Of a stretch of 64,000 nt of DNA, positions 63,681 through 64,000 are shown one piece after another. Below the pieces are notes generated by a model. It did not search any database and was not told where the DNA came from. It saw only the letters and a list, made by a program, of their open reading frames with translations. Each line of letters starts with the position of its first letter. Within the stretch, counting starts at the first letter, position 1. A program made the translations under genes and the position numbers. The stretch comes from Kitasatospora phosalacinea (GTDB lineage: Bacteria > Actinomycetota > Actinomycetes > Streptomycetales > Streptomycetaceae), in the NCBI RefSeq assembly GCF_000717185.1, contig NZ_JNYE01000078.1:1-64000 (forward strand). The letters are read 5' to 3'.

Positions 63681-64000
63681 GTGACTATGTCCACTCTTGC
63701 AGCCAACGCCCCCGGCGCCGCGGGCGGCGGCCTCTCGGACGTCGCGGCGTCCGAGGCCACCTTGCGCCGTTTCCTGCACGGCCTGCCCGGGGTCGATCAG
63801 GTCGGTCTGGAGTCGCGGGCCGCGACCCTCGGCACGCGGTCGATCAAGACGACCGCCAAGGCCTTCGCCATCGACCTCGCCATCTCGATGATCGACCTGA
63901 CCACGCTGGAGGGCGCGGACACGGCCGGCAAGGTCCGCTCGCTGTGCGCGAAGGGCCTGCACCCGGACCCGACGGACCGCTCCGTCCCGCAGGTCGCGGC
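63681..64000 (+). CDS. deoC: deoxyribose-phosphate aldolase, N-terminal part (runs off window)
   Basis: 106 codons in view from a probably leaderless GTG (an ATG two codons later is an alternative). DeoC splits 2-deoxyribose-5-phosphate into glyceraldehyde-3-phosphate and acetaldehyde. Visible blocks: FLHGLPGVDQVGLESRAATLGTRSIKTTAKAFAIDLAISMIDLTTLEGADTAGKVRSLCAKGLHPDPTD (in part), the N-terminal extension plus the DLT(T)L substrate strand of actinobacterial DeoC proteins. The catalytic Lys lies outside. Together with purine nucleoside phosphorylase and the mutase it completes deoxynucleoside catabolism. Confidence 0.88.
   Translation, partial: MTMSTLAANAPGAAGGGLSDVAASEATLRRFLHGLPGVDQVGLESRAATLGTRSIKTTAKAFAIDLAISMIDLTTLEGADTAGKVRSLCAKGLHPDPTDRSVPQVA

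Overview
The window is very GC-rich, with third-position G/C bias, many GTG starts, 4-nt start/stop overlaps and likely leaderless promoters. Together with the gene content this points to a Streptomycetaceae chromosome (Streptomyces or Kitasatospora). No rRNA, tRNA, IS element, prophage or CRISPR array was seen. Most of it is core metabolism; the clear accessory region is a toxin locus at about 42.4-55.2 kb.

Layout. 0-10 kb: 5' end of an acyl-CoA dehydrogenase gene, an LCP-family wall-polymer ligase, a UDP-glucose/GDP-mannose dehydrogenase, a CoA-binding protein, a likely purK-purE-dipeptidase-merR operon, a GtrA membrane protein and a two-component system. 10-21 kb: a POT peptide transporter, then histidine degradation: hutU, an M20 amidohydrolase, hutF and hutI in one operon, plus hutH as a separate unit followed by a MurR/RpiR regulator. 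From memory, hutU and hutH lie in distant regions of the S. coelicolor chromosome (around SCO3073 and SCO4932), so the window may span a rearrangement junction; this needs checking. 21-34 kb: fdhD, a GAF-GGDEF protein, a class III adenylate cyclase, then the acyl-CoA carboxylase set (birA, pccB, epsilon subunit, maf, biotin carboxylase/BCCP alpha chain). 34-42 kb: one open frame joining a DeoR-type regulator to a condensation-domain protein, an LpdA-type flavoprotein, a lipoprotein, a gamma-glutamylcyclotransferase-like protein, purine nucleoside phosphorylase and a phosphohexomutase. deoC starts at the right edge, so nucleoside and deoxyribose salvage is represented at both ends of the toxin locus.

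42.4-55.2 kb: a secreted LamG/ricin-lectin protein (1467 aa), a 2432-aa RHS polymorphic toxin and a small putative immunity gene, all on the minus strand. The RHS protein ends in an intein-like Hint domain, a His-Asn|Cys junction and a 134-residue domain with HVE and PRGVCYTC motifs. This matches the SCP1.201/DddA-like cytosine deaminase family and is the most interesting system here. 55-64 kb: ArsR with a divergent quinone oxidoreductase, a PH-like membrane protein, an ABC-2 exporter, metG, a TetR regulator, a SigE-family sigma factor with a membrane partner, and deoC.

Other signals: the palindrome CTACGCGCGTAG in the promoters of both purine nucleoside phosphorylase and deoC; two copies of a roughly 150-bp hairpin element with one compensatory base-pair change; a DasR-site-like palindrome; an operator-like palindrome over the hutH start; two small membrane-protein genes that each look frameshifted by one base; and tandem repeats of 10, 13 and 99 bp.
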